From Chaetoderma sp. LZ-2023a (taxonomy: Eukaryota; Mollusca; Caudofoveata; Chaetodermatida; Chaetodermatidae), in the NCBI GenBank assembly GCA_034401795.1, contig CM067366.1:81814891-81878890 (forward strand): DNA of 64,000 nucleotides, in the 5' to 3' direction. Positions 53,831-64,000 of this stretch are shown here, one piece after another. A program made the position numbers and the translations under genes. Within the stretch, counting starts at the first letter, position 1. Each line of letters opens with the position of its first letter. The notes beneath the pieces are model-generated. The model was not told where the DNA came from and did not search any database. It saw nothing but the letters and a program-made list of their open reading frames with translations.

Positions 53831-53879
53831 ACTGAAATCGGCCGAAGTGATGACAATGTGAATGAAGAAAGAGATTACA

Positions 53880-54085
53880 TTTTAATGTCGGCCAGAAGCA
53901 GCCTTTGAATGAAGTGGTCTTAGGAAAGGTACATTTACATGAGATGAATATTTTTGAAAATTTACCACGATCCAGAATTCCAGTGGCAAATTTTCAAAAA
54001 TAGTCGTCGGATGGCCTATAAATGGACATTCTGATTCACAAAGAAAATATTTGGAATTTCCTGGTCAATTTTGAGCATAAAGCCA
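53880..54085. repeat. P1 element with collapsed centre
   Basis: TTTGAAAATTTACCACGATCC is followed at once by AGAATTCCAGTGGCAAATTT; the usual GACTGGCTCG centre is gone. Ends near GCCATTAACCC. Confidence 0.7.
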
Positions 54086-54331
54086 TTAACCCTTTAACAC
54101 TCATATCAGCCAAAAACGGCTTCTGCAGTAGTCTTGAGAAATGTCCATTTGCAGACCAAAAGAAGAGTATTTTTTTACTTTACCACTGGAATGATGGCTC
54201 GATAACCGAGCCAGTCATTCCACTGGCAAATTTTCAAAAATACTCTTCTCTTGGTCTGCAAATGGACATTTTCTATGAGAAAATTGAAATTTTCTTCAAC
54301 AAATACGAGGGTCAGAGGGTTAACGGGTTAA
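54086..54331. repeat. P1 palindromic element, near-consensus
   Basis: Among the best copies. TTAACCCTTTAACACTC at the left, GGTTAACGGGTTAA at the right. Arms of about 60 bases pair through GGCTCGATAACCGAGCC, and the outer parts carry CCATTTGCAGACC and GGTCTGCAAATGG. Confidence 0.9.
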
Positions 54332-54619
54332 CTTATGCCATCTTTATTCTCCAAAAAGCAACTGACCTGTTTTATATGGCCACCTGTCTTTACTAACCGC
54401 TTGCTGATGTTCCATGTGTTAGTTAATTGGGACGTTGGTCTAATTAACAGATTAATTAACTATAATACTAATTCCACTAATTAATATATACAATATTTCT
54501 TTGTTAATTTTTACATATATAAGTGTCCTTGTTTTTATAGGCATTTGATGAAAACTGTGTACAACTCATCAATTAACCCATGTCACACTGATGGCTAAAA
54601 GGGGAGGGTCAATTTGTAG
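54332..54619. other. AT-rich non-coding DNA
   Basis: Many TTAATT words; nothing recognised. Confidence 0.35.
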
Positions 54620-54985
54620 TGTCGTTAGAAGAACACTGTATCAATGCAGGATTCTAGTTTATTCATCAATCATATGATGTCATAATCAAAGATGTGACAT
54701 GTAGGATGATGTCATAATCAATTATTAAGTTCACCACGAATTGTATGTGTTTACTATTTAATAAACATGCTGTTGAATATTTTGAAACTAATTTGTCTGG
54801 GCGCTGTTGCTGCTATAGACAGCACCTAGTCAAATTAGTTTCAAAATATTCAACAGCATACTTGTAAGTTTTCTGAAAATTGATATTTGGGGGTTTCAGA
54901 GATCGATCGATCCCAACGTGGGTGGAGCTTAGCTGAAGATGGGCGGGTTATAGCTAAAACTGAATTCCTCCATTTTGCAAAGAAT
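54620..54985. repeat. P2 MITE
   Basis: CATATGATGTCATAATCAA, ACCACGAATTGTATGTG, a hairpin (about 54770-54857; GTCTGGGCGCTGTTGCTGC and complement), GATCGATCGATCCC, then TATAGCTAAAACTG at the end. Confidence 0.8.
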
Positions 54986-55059
54986 GTTCCTATATTTGTT
55001 TCCAAATATGCACCATATGAAACAGAATGTTATCTGGTAGCCATTAACATTTTACTGGT

Positions 55060-55250
55060 CCTGCAAGCTAAAAAATGACCGAGCTGCAGCGTTCTTGAGA
55101 AATCTCCATTTCCAGGCCAAGAGATGACTGTTTTTGAAAATTTACAACTGGAATTCCAGTGGTAAATGTTCAAAAATAGTCTTCTCTTGGTGTGCAAGTG
55201 GACATTATCTTCGAGAAAATTGAAATTTTCTTAGCAAATTTAGGGATTAA
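55060..55250. repeat. P1 element with collapsed centre
   Basis: The two arms are fused at CTGGAATTCCAG with no loop. The outer parts are kept, and it ends GGGATTAA. Confidence 0.8.
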
Positions 55251-55455
55251 CCCGTTCACCGACAAATCTGTGAAAAAGGATGTTCTTTACCTTATAAAAC
55301 TGATTCTGTTGAATATTTTTAAATTAATTTGATTGGAAGCCATTTGCTGCCTGCGGCAACAGTTTACAGTCAAATTAATTTCAAAATATTCAGCTGTTTA
55401 CCTGTATGATAATGTAATAAATGAGATATGGAGAATTCATTGGTGAAAACTTTTA
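55247..55455. repeat. P6 palindromic element
   Basis: Starts TTAACCCGTTCACCGAC at the TTAA closing the P1 element and ends AAAACTTTTAA. Hairpin arms AAATTAATTTGATTGG and CAGTCAAATTAATTTC. Confidence 0.75.
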
Positions 55456-55870
55456 ACGATGTATGCTTGTGTAGTGATTAATATTTCAAATTGTTTTACA
55501 ATGCGTCATTAGGATTACCACTTTAGAAACCTGCATGGCCATGGAATCGTGAAATGGAGTTGTAACGTGTTTGTTTTGTATGTATATCGTACCATCTTCG
55601 TCTGAATGATCTATTTATTTGTCGTTATCATTATACTTGTTATTGTTTCCTGTATATTATAATTATATATTGATTATGAATACTAATAAGAATAATAACG
55701 ATGATAAGAGTAATTATATAATAATTATGGTATATGGAGAATTACAAATAACAATATCTACAATCAATTATATTAATGCCAATTTTGTGTTCTTATTTAC
55801 AAACCATCCCATGAAATATTAACTTAATAGACTCGCATTGTTTGTGTGGTGAAGCCACTCATATTATACC
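55456..55870. other. AT-rich non-coding DNA
   Basis: A 67-residue AT-rich open frame has no motif. Nothing else recognised. Confidence 0.4.
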
Positions 55871-57402
55871 ATAGATTCATAAGATCTGATATATAAGGAT
55901 AGATTCATAAGATCTGATTTATGAGGATAGATTCATAAGATCTGATTTATGAGGATAGATTCATAAGATCTGATTTATGAGGATATATTCATAAGATCTG
56001 ATTTATGAGGATAGATTCATAAGATCTGATTTATGAGGATAGATTCATAAGATCTGATTTATGAGGATAGATTCGTAAGATCTGATTTATAAGGATAGAT
56101 CCGTAAGATATGATTTATGAGGATAGATTCGTAAGATCTGATTTATGAGGATAGATCGATAAGATATGATTTATGAGGATGGATTCATAAGATCTGATTT
56201 ATGAGAATAGATTCATAAGATCTGTGATTTATGAGGATAGATTCATAAGATCTGATTTATGAGGATAGATTCATAAGATTGATTTATGAGGATATATTCA
56301 TAAGGTCTGATTTATGAGGATAGATTCATAAGATCTGATTTATGAGGATAGATTCATAAGATCTGATTTATGAGGATAGATTCATAAGATTGATTTATGA
56401 GAATAGATTCATGATCTGATTTATGAGGATAGATTCATAAGATTGATTTATGAGGATAGATTCATAAGATCTGATTTATGAGGATAGATTCATAAGATCT
56501 GATTTATGAGGATAGATTCATAAGATCTGATTTATGAGGATAGATTCATAGGATCTGATTTATGAGGATAGATTCATAGGATCTGATTTATGAGGATAGA
56601 TTCATAAGATCTGATTTATGAGGATAGATTCATGATCTCATTTATGAGGATAGATCCATAAGATATGATTTATGGGGATATATTCATAAGATCTGATTTA
56701 TGAGGATAGATTCATAAGATCTCATTTATGAGGATAGATCCATAAGATATGATTTATGAGGATAGATTCATGATCTGATTTATGAGGATAGATTCGTAAG
56801 ATCTGATTTATGAGGATAGATTCATAAGATCTGATTTATGAGAATAGATTCATAAGATCTGATTTATGAGGATAGATTCATAAGATCTGATTTATGAGGA
56901 TAGATTCATAAGATCTGATTTATGAGGATAGATTCATAAGATCTGATTTATGAGGATAGATTCATAAGATCTGATTTATGAGGATAGATCCGTAAGATAT
57001 GATTTATGAGGATAGATTCGTAAGATCTGATTTATGAGGATAGATCGATAAGATATGATTTATGAGGATGGATTCATAAGATCTGATTTATGAGAATAGA
57101 TTCATAAGATCTGATTTATGAGGATAGATTCATAAGATCTGATTTATGAGGATAGATTCATAAGATCTGATTTATGAGGATAGATTCATAAGATCTGATT
57201 TATGAGGATAGATTCATAAGATCTGATTTATGAGGATAAATATATAAGGTCCATGATTTATGAGGATATATTCATAAGATCTGATTTATTAGGATGGATT
57301 CATAAGATTTGATTTAAGAAGAGATTTATAGGATCTGATTTATGAGGATGGATTCATAAGGTCCATGATTTATGAGGATATATTCATAAGATCTGATTTA
57401 CT
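55871..57402 (+). repeat. 28-bp minisatellite
   Basis: About 54 units of AGATTCATAAGATCTG followed by ATTTATGAGGAT. Most units match closely. A block with CCGTAAGATATG and CGATAAGATATG variants occurs twice (about 56098-56190 and 56988-57080), suggesting a segmental duplication of several units inside the array. The last units (from about 57240) are degraded. Confidence 0.95.
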
Positions 57403-58249
57403 GAAAACCAGGTCATCCACGATGGCTGCTGAACCAATCGACAAACAAACTTGGTTCAGCTATTTGCTGATATGATTTTTCTTGACGTGGCTGGCGACGG
57501 GATTAGTAATGGTGTAGTCACAGGTCCGGTGATTTGGTCAGTGACAGGTCCATTGATGGTGATGTGGCTAGTGATGGTGCTGCCAGGTTGGTGATGAGGT
57601 CACGTGATAAGGTTCTTGTCTGGTCTTGTGTCAGCGATATGGTTTGTGATGTGGACGGTGATGGCATGGCGAATGTCACTAGAAGATTTGAAATTGAGTT
57701 ATCAATCCCTAGTTATCAGGCTGTCCATATGTCTAAGCAATAATGTCTATAGAGGCTGTGGTATACTTGTCCATGTGCTTGACCCATGAAGCCTTCAAAG
57801 GCTCTAATACACTTCTCCATGTGTCTGAACAACTTGAGCATGTCATCCTTTCTCTGTGTAGTCTACAGTGACCTTAGTATGAAACATACGATGCTCCACC
57901 TTCGCTCTCCATATATAGTATGAACAGCTAGGCTCTGTATACGAAGTTTATATTGCCTCGAGGTTTTAACTCAGATGACAGGACAGGTGGTAAGTATGAA
58001 GAATATTGGTTGAGCATTTTCCAAGAAAGCACCAAATCCAGCACATCTGATGACAAATAGAGTTTCCCCAAGTACAGTCTTCATGCCTCTAGACTTTCAC
58101 AAAACATGGGTGTTGTCTTTGACAGAGTTGCTTCAGGAATGAGGTCTATGAGAGAGATGGTCAGAAATGTGTTCTACTTCGAATAATACTTACCAGATGT
58201 ACTATTATGATAATGTCTATTATCTAGTCTAGCTCAAAATAAACAATTA
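57403..58249. other. Non-coding DNA
   Basis: 57490-57660 is a weak run of GTGATGGT- and GTCAGTGA-like words, probably a decayed simple repeat; two overlapping frames there have no motif. No host exon identified. Confidence 0.4.
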
Positions 58250-58933
58250 AAACCCCGCACTCTCCTGGTCCTGCCCATACTGTGTCCTGGAATTACCATA
58301 GCCCCAGGTACCGAGTCAATTCCCAATCACAGTCAGATTCGTCTATTTTGCTGACTTGGATAGTCACGTTTTTCTAGCTCGTTTAAATTTTCAATTTCGA
58401 ACGGATATCAGCTTAGTTGGAGTGTTCTGTTCCGCCATCATGGAAGACAAAGGGAAATCATCTCAGGGGCAGGTTGTATCAATCTAGAATTTATACTCTC
58501 GTGCCGTAATGAATGATTGAATTTTCCTTAAATTGGCACATTGTTTTAAAATGGTAGCCATTGTTGGAGTCGGCCTGGTACCCTTAACTGTTTAAGCATT
58601 ATGCAGGTACTCGGTTAATTTCTCTTGCGACTCGGTTCCTTCCAAGATGGATGCGCTCTTAGACAAGATGGCGGCACCTATGAGTTATGTTTGCCTTCGG
58701 CTTGGCGTATCTATGCACTCTAATTGTGCCGATCTTTCGTCTTCACTTCATTGATGAAGGTGTTTGTAGCGATCGGTACTTTTTTCTTGGTTATTTTAAC
58801 GGTTAGTTAATTACCAAGCCGTGTTTTTTAATTTTCACTTTAAAATTTTTCAAATATCCTTAAGTCTTGATTATCATTAATTTAAGAGAAAGTTAATGTT
58901 TCTAAGTAATTCTAAGATTACAATCAAGTCATT

Positions 58934-60960
58934 GTGCGTTTGCTCGTCATCCATGTCAGGTGCAGCATTTTAATTCTTGCTTTGTGTTCGCAGAGGGCTA
59001 AAGGCCTGGATACCTTGTGTACCAAATGCAATCGGTTCATGAAACGGAGATTTGCTGATCACCACTGTGTAGTTTGCGTGAAATGCAAGGTGGGAAGTCT
59101 GTGCGATGTTTGTGTGAAGTGGTCGTCGGAGTTAGTGGCAGAGTTCGACTGTGATCGGCGTGCGCGACTGGACAGAATCGCGAGGGACAAGGCGGCCAAG
59201 GCAGATCAGGCGTCCAACAGAGGCTTGGAGGAGCGCCTGAATGAGAGGATGGACTCGGCTTTGGGTGTTTGGGCGGCCCAGTTTAAAGCCATGTTTGAGT
59301 CCCTGCAATCCATGATCCCGTCGATGCAGCCTGGTGCAGGACTACTTTTCGGTGGTCCGGTCAGTGCTGCGGAGGGTGTTGCACCTGTAGCTCCTGTTGC
59401 GTCGGCTCAAGAGCCGACTGCAGAGGAGGAGGAGCTTTTGCTCATGGAGGATTCTGGCATGCCGGATATTTCCGCGATGGCTGTACCCGGTACATCCCAA
59501 GGTTTTCCTTCGGGTTATGTACGGGTTTGCCAGCCGGGTGGTGATGTTGACGTTCCGTCGGGCATCTTCCATCCAGAATTTGTTCAGCCCGTGCTGCCGT
59601 TGGAGTCGTGTTTGACGGCTTCGGACGGTATCCCGGTGCCGGTGGCTACGGGCTCTATCAGGTTTCCGTTGGCCACCGTAAGTAATGCAGCTGTGATCCC
59701 GGCTCCCGTGCTGGAGCCGATGGATCTCAGTGAGTCCGTATCCGGCGAGTCGTTGGATACTGGAGCCACGAGTGCACGGTCGGCTGGCATTGTTTACACT
59801 AGTAAGTAAGTTTGCAGTCCTCAGCATGGATCGTTGGTGTCTGTCTCGTCCAAGTGCGAGAAAGAAGATGAAAACGGCAGTCCCTTGTTGGATGAGTCGT
59901 CATTTTCCACCGAGGCTGAATGGGTGCAGGTCCTTGAATGGATGGCCGGCCGTCTAGGGTTGGCATCGGATCAGGGATCTCGGCGCGATCCAGCAATGGA
60001 GTGGATGTCAGAGCGAGCGGCTAGCGCTCTGTCCAGTGGCTCTTCGGCCATGCCTGCTCTGCCTTTGGATATGTTGACCTCTGACATGTTGGAGGTGGCG
60101 CTGTATCGTATGGTCCAGCCAGACTACGCTTCCGAAGGCCCCGAAAGGGATTAGTAGGGTCCGTTTCCGGAGCTTGCCTATCATCAGTATGCCCGAGTCC
60201 CACGGCTTTCCGTCGGGGAGAGAGAGGCGCTGAATAGGCCGTTAGCTGGCAAGGCTAAGGGGCATTCTCATCCGTTAGTTTCCAAGACTAATAAAGATCC
60301 TTTCAATAAGTTGACCCTCATTGAGGATGCGGCGAGAGCTGCCATGGCGGCGCTTTCGCACGGCTGTACCGTCCTGCAGGGTATGCTGACCTGCGCGGCG
60401 GAAGTTGGGGTTAGTGCCAGAGGCTGCTCCCGGAATTATCCGGGACACCATGCGCCTATCTCAGGATTGCCTGGCCAGGGTGATCACAAGATCATTGGCT
60501 GAGCGACGGAGAATGGTTCTCGATTTTGTATAACCAGGACCTGCGATGAGGGATGCGTTATCTTCCGCGCCATTCATTGGTCCAGGCTTCTTCGGCGGCT
60601 CGGCACGGCAAGCCTTATCCATGGTTGCGTCAATGGTTGCGGAGCAAGAAGTAGTTGGCAAGTCGTGGAAGTCGACGAAAAGGACTCAGCCGCAACAGTC
60701 CTACAAGCAGCACCGACAGGAGCACCAGAGGCAGCGCCAAAGATCGCCCTTTCGTCCTTCTGGCCGTGATACCCATCGGGCATCCGGTTCACAAGGTCCT
60801 GGCTGTTCTTCCTCATACAAGCCCTCTAGTAAGAGGCCGTATGAGGAGGATAGGAAGGGTGGCGGTTCGGCTCGCGGCGGCTACCGTAAGGATAGCCGTG
60901 GTGGCGGTTCCGGACCATCATTTGCCAAGAAACCACGGGGTGGCTGTTGGGGACGGTCCT
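58934..60960 (+). pseudogene. DIRS gag-like region (fossil)
   Basis: It has a cysteine-rich start (CTKCNRFMKRRFADHHCVVC, CKVGSLCDVC) that could bind zinc, an Ala/Pro/Ser-rich middle, and a strongly basic Gln/Arg/Ser/Gly-rich end (QSYKQHRQEHQRQRQR). This layout fits the first reading frame of DIRS elements. No further function is assigned. Confidence 0.6.
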
Positions 60961-61199
60961 GACGTGTTTCCGGCGGAATCCGCTCCGGTAACACCAGGAA
61001 CGAGGGGAGTCGAGGATCTTCACCTAGGCGAATTAACGTCGTCTCGTGCAATATCGATCGTGAATTGTGTGCAGATTCCTTCCGTCGGAGGCAGACTTCA
61101 ACTGTTCTCAAACCAGTGGGAACAGGTCTTGCAAGATTGTTTGGTCTGTCAATGGTTAAGAAATGGCTACGAACCAGACTGGCTCATCCGTCAATCGTT

Positions 61200-62560
61200 A
61201 GTTCCATTAACATCGACTCCAGTATGGACTCCCGTTCCAAGGGAATCCGATCGTCTAGAGGCTTTTTGCTCAGAAATCGAAAGTCTTCAGCAGAAGAATG
61301 CGATTCACTTAGTCCGCAATCAGTCATCCCCAGGCTTCTATTCAATGATGTTCCTCGTTCCGAAATGCACCGGAGGGTGGAGACCGATTCACAATCTCAA
61401 ACCATTAAACAAGTTTATCCTGTCACCAAGGTTTCAGATGGAGACTGTAGCGGCAGTGATGTCGGGTTTGAGGAAAGGCATGTGGGCAGTGTCGATAGAT
61501 CTGAAGGATGCTTATTTTCATATTCCAATGTCAATTCCTTTTAAGAAATACCTTCGCTTTGCGTTCCAAGACAATGTTTGGGAATTCAATGCGCTTCCAT
61601 TCAGCTTGACCACAGCTCCGAGGGTCTTCACCAAAGTGGTCCTCGCCATGACTTCTTATCTTCGCAGGAGAAACATAGCTGTTTATACTTATATAGACGA
61701 CTGGCTGCTGAAGGCAGGGAATCCAGTCAATCTGCGCAACAATCTTCAGGTAGTCCTAGCCTTACTAAAGGATCTAGGATGGATTGTGAATCTAGAGAAA
61801 TCAGAATTGACTCCATCCCAATATATATCACAATATTTTTCAATCTCAGGGACGGCGTAGCTTTTCCGGCGGAGAGCAGAGTCAAGAGCCTGATTGGAGT
61901 TTTGGAGTCGGTTTCTCTAGGAGCCTATCTGACGGCGAGCCAATTTCTCAGAAGACTGGGTTTACTAATGTCTCTGGAGAAAGTGGTTGTTTATGCGGCA
62001 CTCGGATGCCGGCCAATTCAGATGTATTTAATGTCATTATGGTCTCAGAAAACGGATCCGTTATCTCTGAGAATTCCAGTAAAAGAACCATTGATATTCC
62101 ATCTTCAGTGGTGGTTATCAGAGCAGAATCTCCTGCGAGGTGTTCCTCTACAACCTCCTCAACCACAGATGTCCATCTTTACAGATGCATCGACGATGGG
62201 TTGGGGAGCGGTATTCGACAATCGATCAGGGAAATGGGATCGGACCAATGCGCAGAAACATATCAATGTTCTCGAATTCTTAGCGGGGGTATTAACACTT
62301 CGAAAGTTCGAGAATTTAATTCAAGACAAGATTGTCCTGATAAGGACAGACAACTCAACAGTGGTGTCTTATTTGAACCTCCAAGGCTGGACGAGGTCAT
62401 CAGAGTTGTGCATGATGATTTGGAACCTTCTGCTGTGGTGCCAAAGAGGAATATTATTCTTCGGGCAGCACACATTCCAGGAAGACTTAGCAGATGCGCT
62501 CAGTCGAAGGATGGTTTGTCGTCCGACGGAATGGCAGCTCAACCAATCGGTAGCGGAGGT
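61200..62560 (+). pseudogene. DIRS reverse transcriptase and RNase H region (fossil)
   Basis: Reverse-transcriptase motifs: FYSMMFLVPKCTGGWRPI, SIDLKDAYFHIP, NALPFSLTTAPRVFTKV and the catalytic YTYIDDWLLK. RNase H motifs: MSIFTDASTMGWGAVF, NVLEFLAGVLTL, LIRTDNSTVVSYLN and LADALSRR. The wording (ALPF.L.TAPRVFTK, IDDWL) is characteristic of DIRS rather than Ty3. Confidence 0.85.
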
Positions 62561-62929
62561 TCTATTCAAACATTGGGGCAAACAAAATGTGGATCTATTT
62601 GCGATGAAACAAAACGCAAAGATGTTCACATACGTGTCACCGATCCCGGACCCGCTAGCCTTGGCAGTAGACGCACTGGCGATAAGTTGGAAAGGAATGT
62701 ACGTGTATGCGTATCCTCCAACGATTCTCATCCCGAAAGTTCTGGCAAAGATAAGAGAGGGCATATGCCAAGTACTACTGATCGCCCCTCATTGGCCAGG
62801 CCGATCATGGTTCACGGATCTGCTGGCCCTTCTGGTCTGCAATCCAATCCCTCTTCCAGATCGAAGGGATCTAATCACTCAGAACAAGGGTCTGTGTCTT
62901 CACGACAGACCGGAAATGTTCAAATTGAC

Positions 62930-63957
62930 TGCATGGATGTTGTCAAGCAGCGTGCAATTGAGGGTGGCTTTTCTGAGCAAGCAGCGAAGTTTGTCGCTTC
63001 AGGCAGAAGAGGGTCAACCACCAAAACATATAATTATAGAATCAACAAATTTGCAGAATGGTGCCAGGGAAGAGATATTAAACCCTTATCTGCATCTGTT
63101 CAACACGTAGCAGATTTTATCTGTCATTTATACGAAGTTGAAAAACGTGTACCTTCAACCCTAGCAGCATATAAGTCTGCATTAGCTTCAGTCGTTCCCA
63201 GTCTGGCCATTGAAGGAGTGGAGAATGACACTTTGAATGAAGTTATTAAAGGAATGAGCAATCTGCGACCTAGACAGCCAATTCCTATCCCAGCATGGAA
63301 TCTATCTCTTGTTCTACAGATTTTCGAGCATGCTCCTTTTGAACCAATTAGATCTATGGATATTAAACTGTTAACTATTAAATCAGTTTTCTTGGTTGCA
63401 GCGGCGTCGGCGAGAAGAAGCGAGATTCATGCGCTATCTGCCGAGCAAGTCCGTTTTGTCGTCACGGGTGAAGGTTTAAGACTACTTCCACGTCTTTGTT
63501 TCCTGGCAAAGAATCAGTCACTTAAATATCCAGGTCAACCGATCAATTTGCCAAGTTTAGTTAGACATGACCCAAACTCTTCTGCTTGGTGTCCTGTCAG
63601 ATGTCTGAAAATGTATTAAAAAAACGTACTGAGGAGTGGAGAGATGACCCAAAATCTCTGTGGTTATGTCTCAAAGCTCCTCATTTGCACGCCTCGAAAG
63701 ATACTGTTTCTCGTTGGATAGTTGCTGCTATTCAGATGTCGCACAAAATTGCTACAGGAAAGCAGGTTGATCGTGTGAACGCCCATCAGGTCCGAGCATT
63801 AGCAGCAGCATCGGCCCTTTTTAAGGGTGTCTCATTAGAGGAGGTGATGTCTGTAGCACAATTGCATGGCGAGTCGTCATTTACTGATTTCTACCTTCGC
63901 GACATCTCCAGCGCACTTAATCCGGTAGTCGTCGCCAATTTGTCGAACATTAGTTAA
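62930..63957 (+). pseudogene. DIRS tyrosine recombinase region (fossil)
   Basis: The N-terminal part has RGSTTKTYNYRINKFAEW and VADFICHLYE, typical of phage-integrase-like SAM domains. The catalytic part has AAASARRSEIHAL (first Arg box), NAHQVRALAAASALFKG (His-x-x-Arg box) and SSFTDFYLRDIS (the Tyr nucleophile region). This enzyme would insert circular cDNA by recombination, which is why these elements lack an integrase. Confidence 0.85.
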
Positions 63958-64000
63958 GCCACATCCGACCACTACTTCACAAACATCGCACGTTACTTCC

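Larger units (their letters stand above)
58250..64000 (+). mobile_element. DIRS-type tyrosine-recombinase retrotransposon, fossil, cut by window edge
   Basis: Order of parts on the + strand: an untranslated leader with an uncertain left end (58250-58900), a gag-like region, reverse transcriptase, RNase H, then tyrosine recombinase. A DIRS-type reverse transcriptase with a recombinase in place of an integrase defines the group. The coding part is broken in several places (of the order of four to six). The right terminal repeat, if present, lies beyond 64000. GC content is higher than in the flanks, so it is probably younger than most nearby repeats. Confidence 0.85.

Noticed and set aside
55871-57402. 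CRISPR-like array
   Set aside because: Units follow each other directly with no unique spacers, and the genome is eukaryotic; it is a minisatellite.
57534-57789. Possible small gene (two overlapping frames of 61-69 codons)
   Set aside because: The sequence is a decayed GTGATGG-type simple repeat, with no motif and no splice context.

Overview
The window looks like animal genomic DNA, most likely from a mollusc (a bivalve is my best guess). The host gene is split into small exons with GT-AG introns. Intergenic and intronic DNA is AT-rich and packed with transposon relics. Two long repeat families (11962-13510 and 14380-16081; 27834-30536) have ends that I associate with bivalve and other lophotrochozoan genomes. 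There is no sign of bacterial gene organisation.

One host gene is present: a Kruppel-like factor of the KLF3/8/12 group on the + strand, in five coding exons (7263-7904, 27384-27489, 31479-31572, 35764-35900, 37309-37481). All splice phases agree. From the first in-frame ATG at 7278 the exons give a 378-residue protein with a QTEPVDLS motif (CtBP-binding type), a GSTAL motif shared with vertebrate KLF12, and three C2H2 fingers at the C-terminus. The first exon here begins at a splice acceptor, so at least one upstream exon lies outside the window. The rest of the gene is very large introns.

Mobile DNA fills the introns and the 3' flank. The first intron (7905-27383) holds a split, truncated Jockey/CR1-like LINE (13511-17560, minus) interrupted by a 1.7-kb repeat, then a broken Ty3/Gypsy element (about 18449-27005, minus) with an extra zinc-finger-like reading frame after the integrase region. 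Downstream of the gene lie an apparently intact Tc1-type transposon (45158-46818), a 1.63-kb terminal-inverted-repeat element (42624-44251), and a degraded DIRS-type tyrosine-recombinase retroelement that runs off the right edge (about 58250-64000).

The most striking structure is a dense population of short palindromic elements, each about 150-400 bp with a near-perfect central hairpin. I sort about 55 copies and relics into six families (P1-P6, my labels), plus a hAT-like family (518-946, 38764-39186) whose centre is a P1 palindrome. Most P1, P3, P4 and P6 elements begin and end in TTAA, and neighbours are repeatedly joined through a single shared TTAA. Palindrome arms change together in different copies, and some centres have collapsed. 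The same palindromic core occurs inside otherwise unrelated outer sequences.

Tandem repeats include a 42-bp minisatellite in the KLF intron (31732-33535 and 34480-34940) whose units often carry a strong 5' splice donor match, a 28-bp minisatellite (55871-57402), a 29-bp array touching the Ty3 LTR (27006-27268), a 12-bp array (6213-6368) and a CAT-rich microsatellite (17596-17890).
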